From: Neopusillimonas maritima
Lineage (GTDB): Bacteria > Pseudomonadota > Gammaproteobacteria > Burkholderiales > Burkholderiaceae_B
Direction: 5' to 3' (one strand)
DNA length: 64,000 nucleotides
Assembly (NCBI RefSeq): GCF_040930455.2
Contig: NZ_CP170494.1
Shown here piece by piece: positions 7,402-14,530 of the stretch. The position numbers and the translations under genes are program-made. The notes under the pieces were generated by a model. It ran no database searches. It worked only from the letters and a program-made list of their open reading frames with translations, and was not told the origin of the DNA. The stretch's first letter is position 1; each line of letters opens with the position of its first letter.

Positions 7402-7998
7402 ATGAACACAGATTCCCCTTTGATTGTAGGGATTGGCGGCACGATGCGTGTCGGCTCAACGTCGGAAAAGGCCATGGCGGCTGCTCTCCGGATGGCCGAG
7501 AGTCAAGGTGCGCGCACCTTGATGCTGTCCGGTCCCGCCCTGGATATGGAAACGTTTGATCCGGCAGTGGCATCGCGATCGGAAAATGCCCAGCGTTTGG
7601 TCGAGGCTTTGCGCGCGGCTGACGGCATTATTTTGTCGTCGCCCAGCTACCACGGGTCGATTTCCGGCCACTTGAAAAACGCGCTTGATTACACCGAAGA
7701 CATGCGCGCCGACGAGCGTCCGTACTTCGACAATCGTGCCGTGGGCTGCATTGTGTGCGCCGATGGTGCGCAAGCCATGGGTTCAACCTTGTCGACATTG
7801 CGTTCAATTGTGCATGCGCTTCGTGGCTGGCCGACACCCTACGCCGCCGTGATTAATTCCAGCCTGAAGCCGTTCGAGGCCGATGGCAGTATCAAGAATC
7901 CCGACGTGGCCGCCCAGCTGAATATCATGGCCGGCCAGGTTGTTGAGTTTGCCCGCCGCGCGCGCCTTGCCGCCAGCGTCGAGGCGTCCGTTAATTAG
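7402..7998 (+). CDS. NAD(P)H-dependent FMN reductase, flavin supplier for the adjacent monooxygenase
   Basis: This flavodoxin-like NADPH-dependent FMN reductase (198 aa) has IVGIGGTMRVGSTSEKAM at the N terminus, corresponding to the FMN phosphate loop (usual GS-R-S pattern), and SSPSYHGSISGHLKNALDY around residues 78-96, which matches the family P-Y-GSIPG-LKNALDW motif. The ATG at 7402 is preferred over an in-frame GTG at 7369 because AAGGATTAGG sits right before it. It is the first gene of the operon. The luciferase-like oxygenase two genes downstream requires reduced flavin, which this enzyme should provide. Confidence 0.85.
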   Translation: MNTDSPLIVGIGGTMRVGSTSEKAMAAALRMAESQGARTLMLSGPALDMETFDPAVASRSENAQRLVEALRAADGIILSSPSYHGSISGHLKNALDYTEDMRADERPYFDNRAVGCIVCADGAQAMGSTLSTLRSIVHALRGWPTPYAAVINSSLKPFEADGSIKNPDVAAQLNIMAGQVVEFARRARLAASVEASVN

Positions 7999-8014
7999 AA
8001 CAGGAGTCAGCAAT

Positions 8015-8797
8015 ATGGCGTTTGAAGAATCTTTTATTACCGTTGATGGTTGCCGAACCCGCATTCGGCGGGGTGGTAAAGGCCCAACGGTGTTGTATCT
8101 GCATGGGGCCAACGGCGCACCCATGATTCAGCCTTTCATGGAAGTGCTGGCACAAGACTACGACTTAATCGTTCCCGAGCACCCCGGCTTTGGCATGTCG
8201 GACGAGCCCGAATGGCTCGATAACATGCAAGACCTGGCTTACTTTTATCTCGATCTACTCGATCATATGAAACTCGACAGCGTGCACGTGGTGGGCAGCT
8301 CGATGGGTGGCTGGCTTGGTATGGAGATGGGGATTCGCGAGCCTCGTCGTATTAAGTCGTTGACTTTGGTGGGTACGGCGGGTGTACGTGTTCCCGGCAT
8401 TCTGCCTGGTGATATTTTTCTTTGGGATGCTGAAACGGCAGCCCGCAATACTTTCTTTAATCAAGACATTGCGCAGAAAGTGCTGTCGATGGCACCCGAT
8501 ACCGAGGAAGCGCAAGACATCATGCTTAAGAACCGTGAAACGGTTGCAAGGCTGGCTTGGCAGCCGCGTTTGTATGACCTGAATTTGCCCAAGTGGCTCC
8601 ATCGTATTCAGGCGCCGGTGAAACTAATTTGGGGTGAGCAAGACAAAATCATGCCATTAGCGGTAGGCGAGGCACTGCAGCCAAAGCTGCCGAACGCGAC
8701 GCTTCAGGTTTTCAAAAACTGTGGGCATTTACCTCAGGTTGAGTTTCCCGATGAGTTCAGCGCGTCTGTTAAGCAATTTATTGAAGGGGTTAAATAG
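8015..8797 (+). CDS. Alpha/beta hydrolase of the meta-cleavage-product hydrolase type
   Basis: A 260-residue hydrolase with HGANGAP in the oxyanion-hole region, nucleophile elbow GSSMGGWLG (serine near residue 91), acid in WGEQDKIMP (near residue 210) and NCGHLPQVEFP carrying the histidine near residue 238. The lid region and the GHLPQVE ending resemble C-C bond and amide hydrolases such as BphD/MhpC. The ATG at 8015 follows CAGGAGTCAG by five bases and is preferred over in-frame upstream starts. It lies between the flavin reductase and the monooxygenase, so it probably hydrolyses the ring-opened or oxygenated product made by that pair. Substrate unknown. Confidence 0.85.
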   Translation: MAFEESFITVDGCRTRIRRGGKGPTVLYLHGANGAPMIQPFMEVLAQDYDLIVPEHPGFGMSDEPEWLDNMQDLAYFYLDLLDHMKLDSVHVVGSSMGGWLGMEMGIREPRRIKSLTLVGTAGVRVPGILPGDIFLWDAETAARNTFFNQDIAQKVLSMAPDTEEAQDIMLKNRETVARLAWQPRLYDLNLPKWLHRIQAPVKLIWGEQDKIMPLAVGEALQPKLPNATLQVFKNCGHLPQVEFPDEFSASVKQFIEGVK

Positions 8798-8799
8798 TC

Positions 8800-9969
8800 A
8801 TGAATGTCACTCTTTTCCATTTGATGTCGTATGCCGACCTGGATTTTGAGGCCACGAAGGAATATGAAACCGTTTGGATGAAACTGCCAAACAAGTTCTA
8901 TGACCCAGTTAAAGGTCACAAGCTGTACAACCGTTATCTTGATGAGCTGGAGTATGCAGAAACATTGGGTTTCGACGGCGTGGCGGTCAATGAGCATCAC
9001 CAAACCGCCTATGGCTTAATGCCTTCCCCGGTAGTCATGGCATCGGCTTTGGCGCGTCGCACGCAGCGCGTGAAAATTGCTATTTTGGGTAGTGCTTTGC
9101 CTTTGCGCGAACACCCCATGACGGTGGCTGAAGAGTACGCCATGCTCGACGTGATTACCGGCGGGCGGTTAATTGCGGGTTTTGTGCGCGGCATTGGTGC
9201 CGAATACCATACCTTCGGTTTGAACCCAACCATTTCTCACGAACGTTTCCACGAGGCGCACGACCTGATCGTACAAGCCTGGACGCAACCCGGCCCTACA
9301 TCGTTCAGCGGCAAGCATTACAACGTGGATTACGTGAACTTGTGGCCACGCCCTTTCCAGAACCCGCATCCGCCAATCTGGGTGCCGTCTCAGGGCAGTA
9401 AGGAAACCATCGATTGGGCGGCGCATCCCGACCACCGCTACACTTATTTGCAAACGTTCAGCCCTGCCAAGGCGGTGCAAAAATATTTGCAGTCATATCG
9501 TGATACGGCCGAGCAGTTTGGCTACGAAGCAGACGATAGCCAGTTGGGCTGGGCGGTACCTGTTTATGTGGCAGACACCGACGAGCAGGCCATTAAAGAG
9601 GCGCGCGAGCCGTTTGAACTGTTCCGCAATCGTTTATTGAAAATGCCGTTCGAGATGCTGCTTCCGCCCGGGTACAGCTCGCGGGATTCTCTTAAGCGCA
9701 TCATGGCGGCTAAGGCGATGTTGTCGCAAGACCTGACCATTGAAATGGCCATTGACATGGGTATGCTTGTTTGCGGTAGCCCGGCCACTGTGCGCCAGCA
9801 GCTTGAGTCGCATTGGAACGAAATGCACTTCGGTAATTTGCTAACGATGCTGCATTTCGGCAATTTGTCGGAAGAGCTTACGCGTCGCAACATGGATATG
9901 TTTGCCAAGGAAATTTTGCCAGGCTTGCAAACCATGAAGCGCGCGGCACCGGCTCAGGCCTCTGCATAA
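8800..9969 (+). CDS. Luciferase-like (LLM class) flavin-dependent monooxygenase
   Basis: The protein (389 aa) is a TIM-barrel bacterial-luciferase-like monooxygenase. It shows LDELEYAETLGFDGVAVNEHHQTAYGLMPSP near residues 48-78, the family E-HH substrate-side motif, then RTQRVKIAILGSALPLREHP and EEYAMLDVITGGRLIAGFVRG, both diagnostic. The family inserts oxygen using reduced FMN from a partner reductase, supplied here by the gene at 7402. It starts two bases after the hydrolase stop. Relatives oxidise pyrimidine rings (RutA), pyridines (PyrA), amines and alkanesulfonates, so oxidative ring opening of an N-heterocycle is a reasonable guess, not shown. Confidence 0.88.
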   Translation: MNVTLFHLMSYADLDFEATKEYETVWMKLPNKFYDPVKGHKLYNRYLDELEYAETLGFDGVAVNEHHQTAYGLMPSPVVMASALARRTQRVKIAILGSALPLREHPMTVAEEYAMLDVITGGRLIAGFVRGIGAEYHTFGLNPTISHERFHEAHDLIVQAWTQPGPTSFSGKHYNVDYVNLWPRPFQNPHPPIWVPSQGSKETIDWAAHPDHRYTYLQTFSPAKAVQKYLQSYRDTAEQFGYEADDSQLGWAVPVYVADTDEQAIKEAREPFELFRNRLLKMPFEMLLPPGYSSRDSLKRIMAAKAMLSQDLTIEMAIDMGMLVCGSPATVRQQLESHWNEMHFGNLLTMLHFGNLSEELTRRNMDMFAKEILPGLQTMKRAAPAQASA

Positions 9970-9981
9970 AGGAGGCAATCA

Positions 9982-10866
9982 ATGTTGCTAGGCCAGATAC
10001 TGAACGGATTGGTTAGCGGCGCCATGTATGCGCTGGTAGCCATCGGGTTCACGCTTATTGTCGGTGTCCTCGACAAGCTTAATTTCACTCACCCGGAAGT
10101 GTTCATGCTGGGTGGTTTCATCGGGCTGGTCTCCTTGACTTACCTGCCATTGGAGTGGGCGTTTATTTTCGCTTTTCTTATTGGCGGTTTGCTGGGTTTG
10201 TTTACCGAGTTCGTGGCATTTCGGCGTTTTCAAAGTGCCGACTCACGTATCACGGCGGCATTAAGTTCACTGGCGCTTGGCCTGGTTTTCATTGACCTTG
10301 TGCATAAGTTCTGGGGGAACGAGAATGTTCCTCTTCCCCCACAAACGGGCTGGCTGACCGAAACCTTTGAAATAGCGGGGGTCAGGTTTCTGAACCTGCA
10401 ATTAATGGTGCTGGCGGTCACGTTGGCTTTGATGATTGGACTGCATTTTCTGATTCATCATATGAAAATCGGCCGTCAGATCCGAGCGGTGGCGGAGGCG
10501 CCCACGTCAGCGACCTTGCTCGGCGTTAATGTGTTGCGTGTTAAGCAGGCCGTGTTTTTCATCTCTTCAGCATTGGCCGCTATTGCAGGGTTGTTGCTCG
10601 CTTTGCGCAGTGACGCCGTCGGGTCGGAGATTGGTCTGACTTTCGGCTTGAAAGCCATGGCTATCATGGCGATCGGCGGTATGGGCGATTTGCGTGGCGC
10701 CGTTCTGGCTGCATTGCTTATTGGCGTGATTGAGGCGCTAATGTTCTATTTCGGTTGGGGCCGCCTGGGTGAAATGACGGTTTGGCTGGCGATGATTCTG
10801 ATTCTTCTGCTGCGCCCCGCGGGCTTGTTCGCGGGCGGGCTACATTCCAGGGAGCAGCGGGTTTGA
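9982..10866 (+). CDS. Branched-chain-type ABC importer, permease 1 (LivH-like)
   Basis: A 294-residue inner-membrane protein starting QILNGLVSGAMYALVAIGFTLIVGV, the hallmark of LivH permeases, with about eight hydrophobic segments and the cytoplasmic loop RAVAEAPTSATLLGVNV that contacts the ATPases. AAAGGAGG lies upstream of the ATG, 12 bases after the monooxygenase stop, so the transporter is co-transcribed with the oxidative enzymes. Liv-type systems often carry aromatic acids and amides. The binding-protein gene at 13260 closes the set. Confidence 0.9.
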   Translation: MLLGQILNGLVSGAMYALVAIGFTLIVGVLDKLNFTHPEVFMLGGFIGLVSLTYLPLEWAFIFAFLIGGLLGLFTEFVAFRRFQSADSRITAALSSLALGLVFIDLVHKFWGNENVPLPPQTGWLTETFEIAGVRFLNLQLMVLAVTLALMIGLHFLIHHMKIGRQIRAVAEAPTSATLLGVNVLRVKQAVFFISSALAAIAGLLLALRSDAVGSEIGLTFGLKAMAIMAIGGMGDLRGAVLAALLIGVIEALMFYFGWGRLGEMTVWLAMILILLLRPAGLFAGGLHSREQRV

Positions 10867-11708
10867 TAAGCGATTACTTAATTATCACAGGCATTAATGT
10901 ATTGCTGGCCTGGAGTGTTTATATCGTTCTGTTAACGGGCAGCCTGTCGTTCGCGCAAGGCGCTTTCATGGCGATTGGCTGTTATGCCGCCAGTTACCTC
11001 ACCACGGAAATGGGTCTGTCGTTCTGGCCGGCCACGCTTATTGCGGCGGCGATCACCGCGGTTATTGCCGGGGTCATCGGCTTTCCGGCACTAAGGTTAC
11101 GGGGCATTTATCTTATTCTGGCCACCTTGGGTATTACCTTCTGTGTACGGGTACTGCTTGAAAATCTCGAATTCCTGGGCGGAATCGGGGGCATGAGCGG
11201 CATGCTGGGTACCGACTTGTTTGCCGTGGTGATTGCCGTTGTGGTTGTCGGGCTTTTGCTGGCGGTGGTTTCTTTCAGTCCGCTGCAAAGGGTGTTTGAC
11301 GCGGTTCGTGAAGACGAGCGTGTTGCCGCCTCTATGGGCATTAATGTTACGGCTGTTCGCCTGATCGGGTTTGCAGCCGGTGCGGCGGTAGCGGCTGTCG
11401 GCGGGTCCTTGTATGGTCATTACCTGACGTTCGTGCGGCCCGAGAATTTCGACGTTCTGTTGGCTATTTACGTGGTGTTGTATGTGGTGTTGGGCGGTGT
11501 GAACAATATGATCGGCCCGTTTGTGGGTGCCGTTGTCATGACCTTGCTGCCGGAATACTTTCGTGTACTGGCCGAATGGCGTCCAACGGTGTTCGGCTTG
11601 GCGGTACTGCTGATGTTGCTTGTGCGTCCCGACGGCTTGCTGTCTTTCCGTTTTCCCACCTTGCGTGCCGGGAAAACCTCAAAAGCTATTGAAAGGAAAG
11701 CAGCATGA
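10863..11708 (+). CDS. Branched-chain-type ABC importer, permease 2 (LivM-like)
   Basis: This LivM-like permease has about 281 residues with many hydrophobic helices, SLSFAQGAFMAIGCYAASYL near the N terminus (family GQAAF-GIGAY-AA) and the ATPase-contact loop DAVREDERVAASMGINV. I place the start at TTG 10863, which overlaps the livH stop and has AGGGAG eight bases before it. An in-frame ATG at 10782 would add 27 residues entirely inside livH and is less likely. It pairs with the preceding permease as a heterodimer. Confidence 0.88.
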   Translation: MISDYLIITGINVLLAWSVYIVLLTGSLSFAQGAFMAIGCYAASYLTTEMGLSFWPATLIAAAITAVIAGVIGFPALRLRGIYLILATLGITFCVRVLLENLEFLGGIGGMSGMLGTDLFAVVIAVVVVGLLLAVVSFSPLQRVFDAVREDERVAASMGINVTAVRLIGFAAGAAVAAVGGSLYGHYLTFVRPENFDVLLAIYVVLYVVLGGVNNMIGPFVGAVVMTLLPEYFRVLAEWRPTVFGLAVLLMLLVRPDGLLSFRFPTLRAGKTSKAIERKAA

Positions 11709-12460
11709 GCGGGAAAGTGATTTTGGACATTACCGATCTGCAAAAGTCCTTTGGCGGCATTCGTGCGCTTGACGGTATTAGTTTGCAGGTATTCGAAGGT
11801 GAAATTCTTGGTTTGATTGGCCCCAACGGCGCGGGTAAGACCGCACTGTTGAATACGATTACCGGTTTCTATCGCCCTACGGCGGGCAGTATTCGTTTTC
11901 AGGGTCATGAAATCAGTACGTTACCGCTCTATGAAATTGGGCGCCGCGGGGTGGGGCGCACGTTTCAGAACATTCGTTTATTCAAGCGCATGACGGTTCT
12001 GGAGAACGTGATGGTGGCCGATAAGCGCCACGCAACATCGCCTTTACGCTCTCTGTGGAACTTTGCCGGGCGGGCGAAAGCCCGCGCTGAGGCAATGGCG
12101 TTGCTGGATATGATGCAATTAACCGATAAAGCGGATGATCTGGCGGCTTCGTTATCGTATGGCGATTCGCGTCGTCTTGAAATAGCACGTGCGCTTGCAG
12201 GTAAGCCGGCACTCATGTTGCTGGACGAACCTGCGGCGGGCATGAACGATGCCGAAACAGAGCAACTGGTCGAAGACATTCATCGTATTCGAAGCCGCGT
12301 AGGCGCGATGGTCTTGATTGAGCACGACATGAGCCTGATTCGCAGTTTGTCAGACCGCGCGGTTGCGATGGATTATGGCCGAAAGATAGCTGAAGGCGAC
12401 GTGCATGCGGTTTTGGAGCACCCGGAAGTGCGGCGCGCGTATTTGGGAGACGACGAATGA
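11705..12460 (+). CDS. Branched-chain-type ABC importer, ATPase 1 (LivG-like)
   Basis: An ABC ATPase of 251 residues: Walker A GPNGAGKTALLN near residue 40, the LivG-type stretch GRRGVGRTFQNIRLFKRMTVLENV, the signature ASLSYGDSRRLEIARAL, Walker B LMLLDEPAAGM and the switch histidine in VLIEHDMSLI. The signature is LSYGD rather than the usual LSYGQ. It overlaps livM by four bases (ATGA) and the next ATPase gene in the same way, so the genes are translationally coupled. Confidence 0.9.
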   Translation: MSGKVILDITDLQKSFGGIRALDGISLQVFEGEILGLIGPNGAGKTALLNTITGFYRPTAGSIRFQGHEISTLPLYEIGRRGVGRTFQNIRLFKRMTVLENVMVADKRHATSPLRSLWNFAGRAKARAEAMALLDMMQLTDKADDLAASLSYGDSRRLEIARALAGKPALMLLDEPAAGMNDAETEQLVEDIHRIRSRVGAMVLIEHDMSLIRSLSDRAVAMDYGRKIAEGDVHAVLEHPEVRRAYLGDDE

Positions 12461-13215
12461 GCCGGATTCTTGAAGTGAATGACCTGCATGTGTCATATGG
12501 CCCCATTAAGGCCCTGCGCGGGGTTAGCTTGCATGTCTCAGAGGGGGAAACGGTATCGATTGTTGGGGCCAATGGGGCGGGGAAGTCGACTTTAATGCGG
12601 GCGCTGTCCGGCATTTTGCCCATTGCCGATGGTCAGGCCACGTTCCTTGACCAGGATATTCGCACCGTGAAGGCGCATCAGTTGGCACGCTTGGGCATGC
12701 TTCATGTGCCTGAAGGGCGTGGTACCTTGCAGGGTATGGTGGTCGAGGAAAACCTACGCCTGGCATGGGAGATTCGGCCTACCGATACCTCTTTTGAAAC
12801 GGCGGCTGAAGAGGTGTATGCGCGCTTTCCAAGGCTGGGCGAGCGGCGCAAACAGTTGGCCGGTGGATTATCCGGTGGTGAGCAGCAAATGCTGGCCATT
12901 GGTCGGGCGCTGATCAATCGGCCGCGTTTATTGCTGGTTGATGAGCCCTCGATGGGATTGTCGCCTTTGTTTTCCAAAGAAGTATTCAAAGTTTTGGCCG
13001 AGCTTCGCGACTCGGGCATGACGATCTTGCTGGTCGAACAGAACGTTCGCAGCGCGCTGGGTCTGGCGCATCGGGCGTATGTTCTGAATCAAGGGGTGTT
13101 CCTAACCTCTGGTGATGCGGCAGAGCTGGCTAAAGATCCAGCGATCATGGCCAGTTTCTTGGGGCATGGCAAGATCAAGCAGCCGGCGTCGCCGACTGCT
13201 CAAGCAACGCAGTAA
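12457..13215 (+). CDS. Branched-chain-type ABC importer, ATPase 2 (LivF-like)
   Basis: The second ATPase (252 aa) has Walker A GANGAGKSTLMRAL, the LivF-typical LHVPEGRGTLQGMVVEENL, signature GGLSGGEQQMLAIGRAL, Walker B LLLVDEPSMGLSP and VEQNVRSAL in the switch region. The C terminus is extended by about 15 polar residues (KIKQPASPTAQATQ). It forms the nucleotide-binding pair with the LivG-like protein encoded immediately upstream. Confidence 0.9.
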   Translation: MSRILEVNDLHVSYGPIKALRGVSLHVSEGETVSIVGANGAGKSTLMRALSGILPIADGQATFLDQDIRTVKAHQLARLGMLHVPEGRGTLQGMVVEENLRLAWEIRPTDTSFETAAEEVYARFPRLGERRKQLAGGLSGGEQQMLAIGRALINRPRLLLVDEPSMGLSPLFSKEVFKVLAELRDSGMTILLVEQNVRSALGLAHRAYVLNQGVFLTSGDAAELAKDPAIMASFLGHGKIKQPASPTAQATQ

Positions 13216-13259
13216 ACAAGTGTTTCATCAGTCCTTTAATAGTTACGGAGACAAATATT

Positions 13260-14423
13260 ATGAAAAAATGGCGTTTTGCAATGTTGCTGGCCGCAGCGCT
13301 GGCATTGCCGTTCGGCGTATCGGCTGCCGACAAGCCTCCCATTAAGTTGGGTACGTTGTTACCGCAAACCGGTCCGCTGGGGGCGTATGGGAAATCGCAG
13401 CAGTTAGCGATTGAATTGGCCGTCGAAGACGTTAATAAGGCAGGTGGCGTAAACGGTAGCATGATCGACATGCAGTTTGCCGATACCCAAATGGATCCAG
13501 GCCAGGCGGTATTGATGTTCCGCCAATTCGCCAACGACGGCGTTTTTGCGGTTATCGGTCCCATGACCGGCACCCAGTGGGAAACAGTCAGCCCGTTGGC
13601 CAACCGCATGGGTGTGCCGGCTTTAACGTCGACTGCCGCCAAGCCGGGTATTACCATTCGTCCCTGGACAGTCCGCCTGCAACCGCCTGATGATTTATTC
13701 ATTGCAGACGGCTTTGCGGACTTCTTGCGAATTTATCCTGATACAAAGCGCATCGTTATTGTGGCCGATGTGCGTGAGGCATCAGGCAAAGCAGGTGCCG
13801 ACGCTTATGCAGCCTTGGCCAAAAAGCATGGCGTGGAAGTGATTGAATTGGTTGAGTTCTCCACCCGTGCAACCGATCTTTCGCCGGTTGCGATTAAAGT
13901 GAAAAGCCTGGATCCGGACGCTATTATGGTGTCGGCGTTGGGGCATAACGCTTTGCAATTAGCCAAGGAGTTCAATGTGCAAGGCATTGAAGCGCCTGTT
14001 ATGGGTAATTCGCTGATTTGGCCCGGCCCGTTTGTTTATACGGTTGGTGATAACGGTAAAAACTGGCACTCGATGGGCTTTACCACAGTGAACAGCTCCA
14101 CCGGTGACAATGAGCTGAATAAGGCTTATGTTGAGCGTTTCCTTGAACGTGCCGACGATACGATGGGTGACCCGGCCAATACCGCTAACTGGAGCTTGAG
14201 TTATGACGCCGTGCTGCTTTATGCCGACATCATGCGCAAGAATAATATCGACGGCAATACGCCGGCCGATAAAGCGCGTGAACTGATTAAAGACGCGTTT
14301 GTTGATTTGAAAACGTTCTCAGGCATTCAGAAGTATGAGTTCCAGGAATCGGGTGATGCCTATATTCCGGGTCGTGTATTGAAAATCAACCCAGAAACAA
14401 AAATGTGGCAGTTCGCCGACTAA
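13260..14423 (+). CDS. Periplasmic substrate-binding protein of the Liv-type importer
   Basis: The 387-residue precursor has a signal peptide (MKKWRFAMLLAAALALPFG, cleavage after VSA) and then the type-I periplasmic-binding fold: IKLGTLLPQTGPLGAYGKSQ, AVEDVNKAGGVNG, and AVIGPMTGTQWETVSPLANRMGVP. This is the usual LivJ/LivK or aromatic-acid-binding architecture. It is the last gene of the operon, 44 bases after the ATPase gene, and is followed by a terminator. The ligand is probably the substrate of the flavin monooxygenase encoded upstream. Confidence 0.9.
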   Translation: MKKWRFAMLLAAALALPFGVSAADKPPIKLGTLLPQTGPLGAYGKSQQLAIELAVEDVNKAGGVNGSMIDMQFADTQMDPGQAVLMFRQFANDGVFAVIGPMTGTQWETVSPLANRMGVPALTSTAAKPGITIRPWTVRLQPPDDLFIADGFADFLRIYPDTKRIVIVADVREASGKAGADAYAALAKKHGVEVIELVEFSTRATDLSPVAIKVKSLDPDAIMVSALGHNALQLAKEFNVQGIEAPVMGNSLIWPGPFVYTVGDNGKNWHSMGFTTVNSSTGDNELNKAYVERFLERADDTMGDPANTANWSLSYDAVLLYADIMRKNNIDGNTPADKARELIKDAFVDLKTFSGIQKYEFQESGDAYIPGRVLKINPETKMWQFAD

Positions 14424-14450
14424 GTAAGCGGCAGTAAGTTGCTTTATCCG

Positions 14451-14480
14451 CCCCGGGAGTGACCCTCACCGGGGTTTTTC
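14451..14480 (+). terminator. Rho-independent terminator after the ABC/monooxygenase operon
   Basis: CCCCGG-GAG and CTC-A-CCGGGG form a GC-rich stem with one bulge, followed directly by TTTTTC. It starts 28 bases after the binding-protein stop and separates this operon from the Zur-box-controlled receptor gene. Confidence 0.75.
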
Positions 14481-14493
14481 TTTGCCATTAAAA

Positions 14494-14511
14494 GTTATGT
14501 TATAACATTGC
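14494..14511. promoter_or_regulatory. Zur-like operator upstream of the TonB receptor
   Basis: GTTATGTTATAACATTGC contains the perfect 12-base palindrome ATGTTATAACAT at 14497-14508, the core of proteobacterial Zur boxes (GNNATGTTATAACATNNC). It lies 20 bases before the probable start codon of the receptor gene, where a bound repressor would block transcription under zinc-replete conditions. No zur gene is in the window. Confidence 0.75.
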
Positions 14512-14530
14512 AAAATTAATGGAGAGGAAA

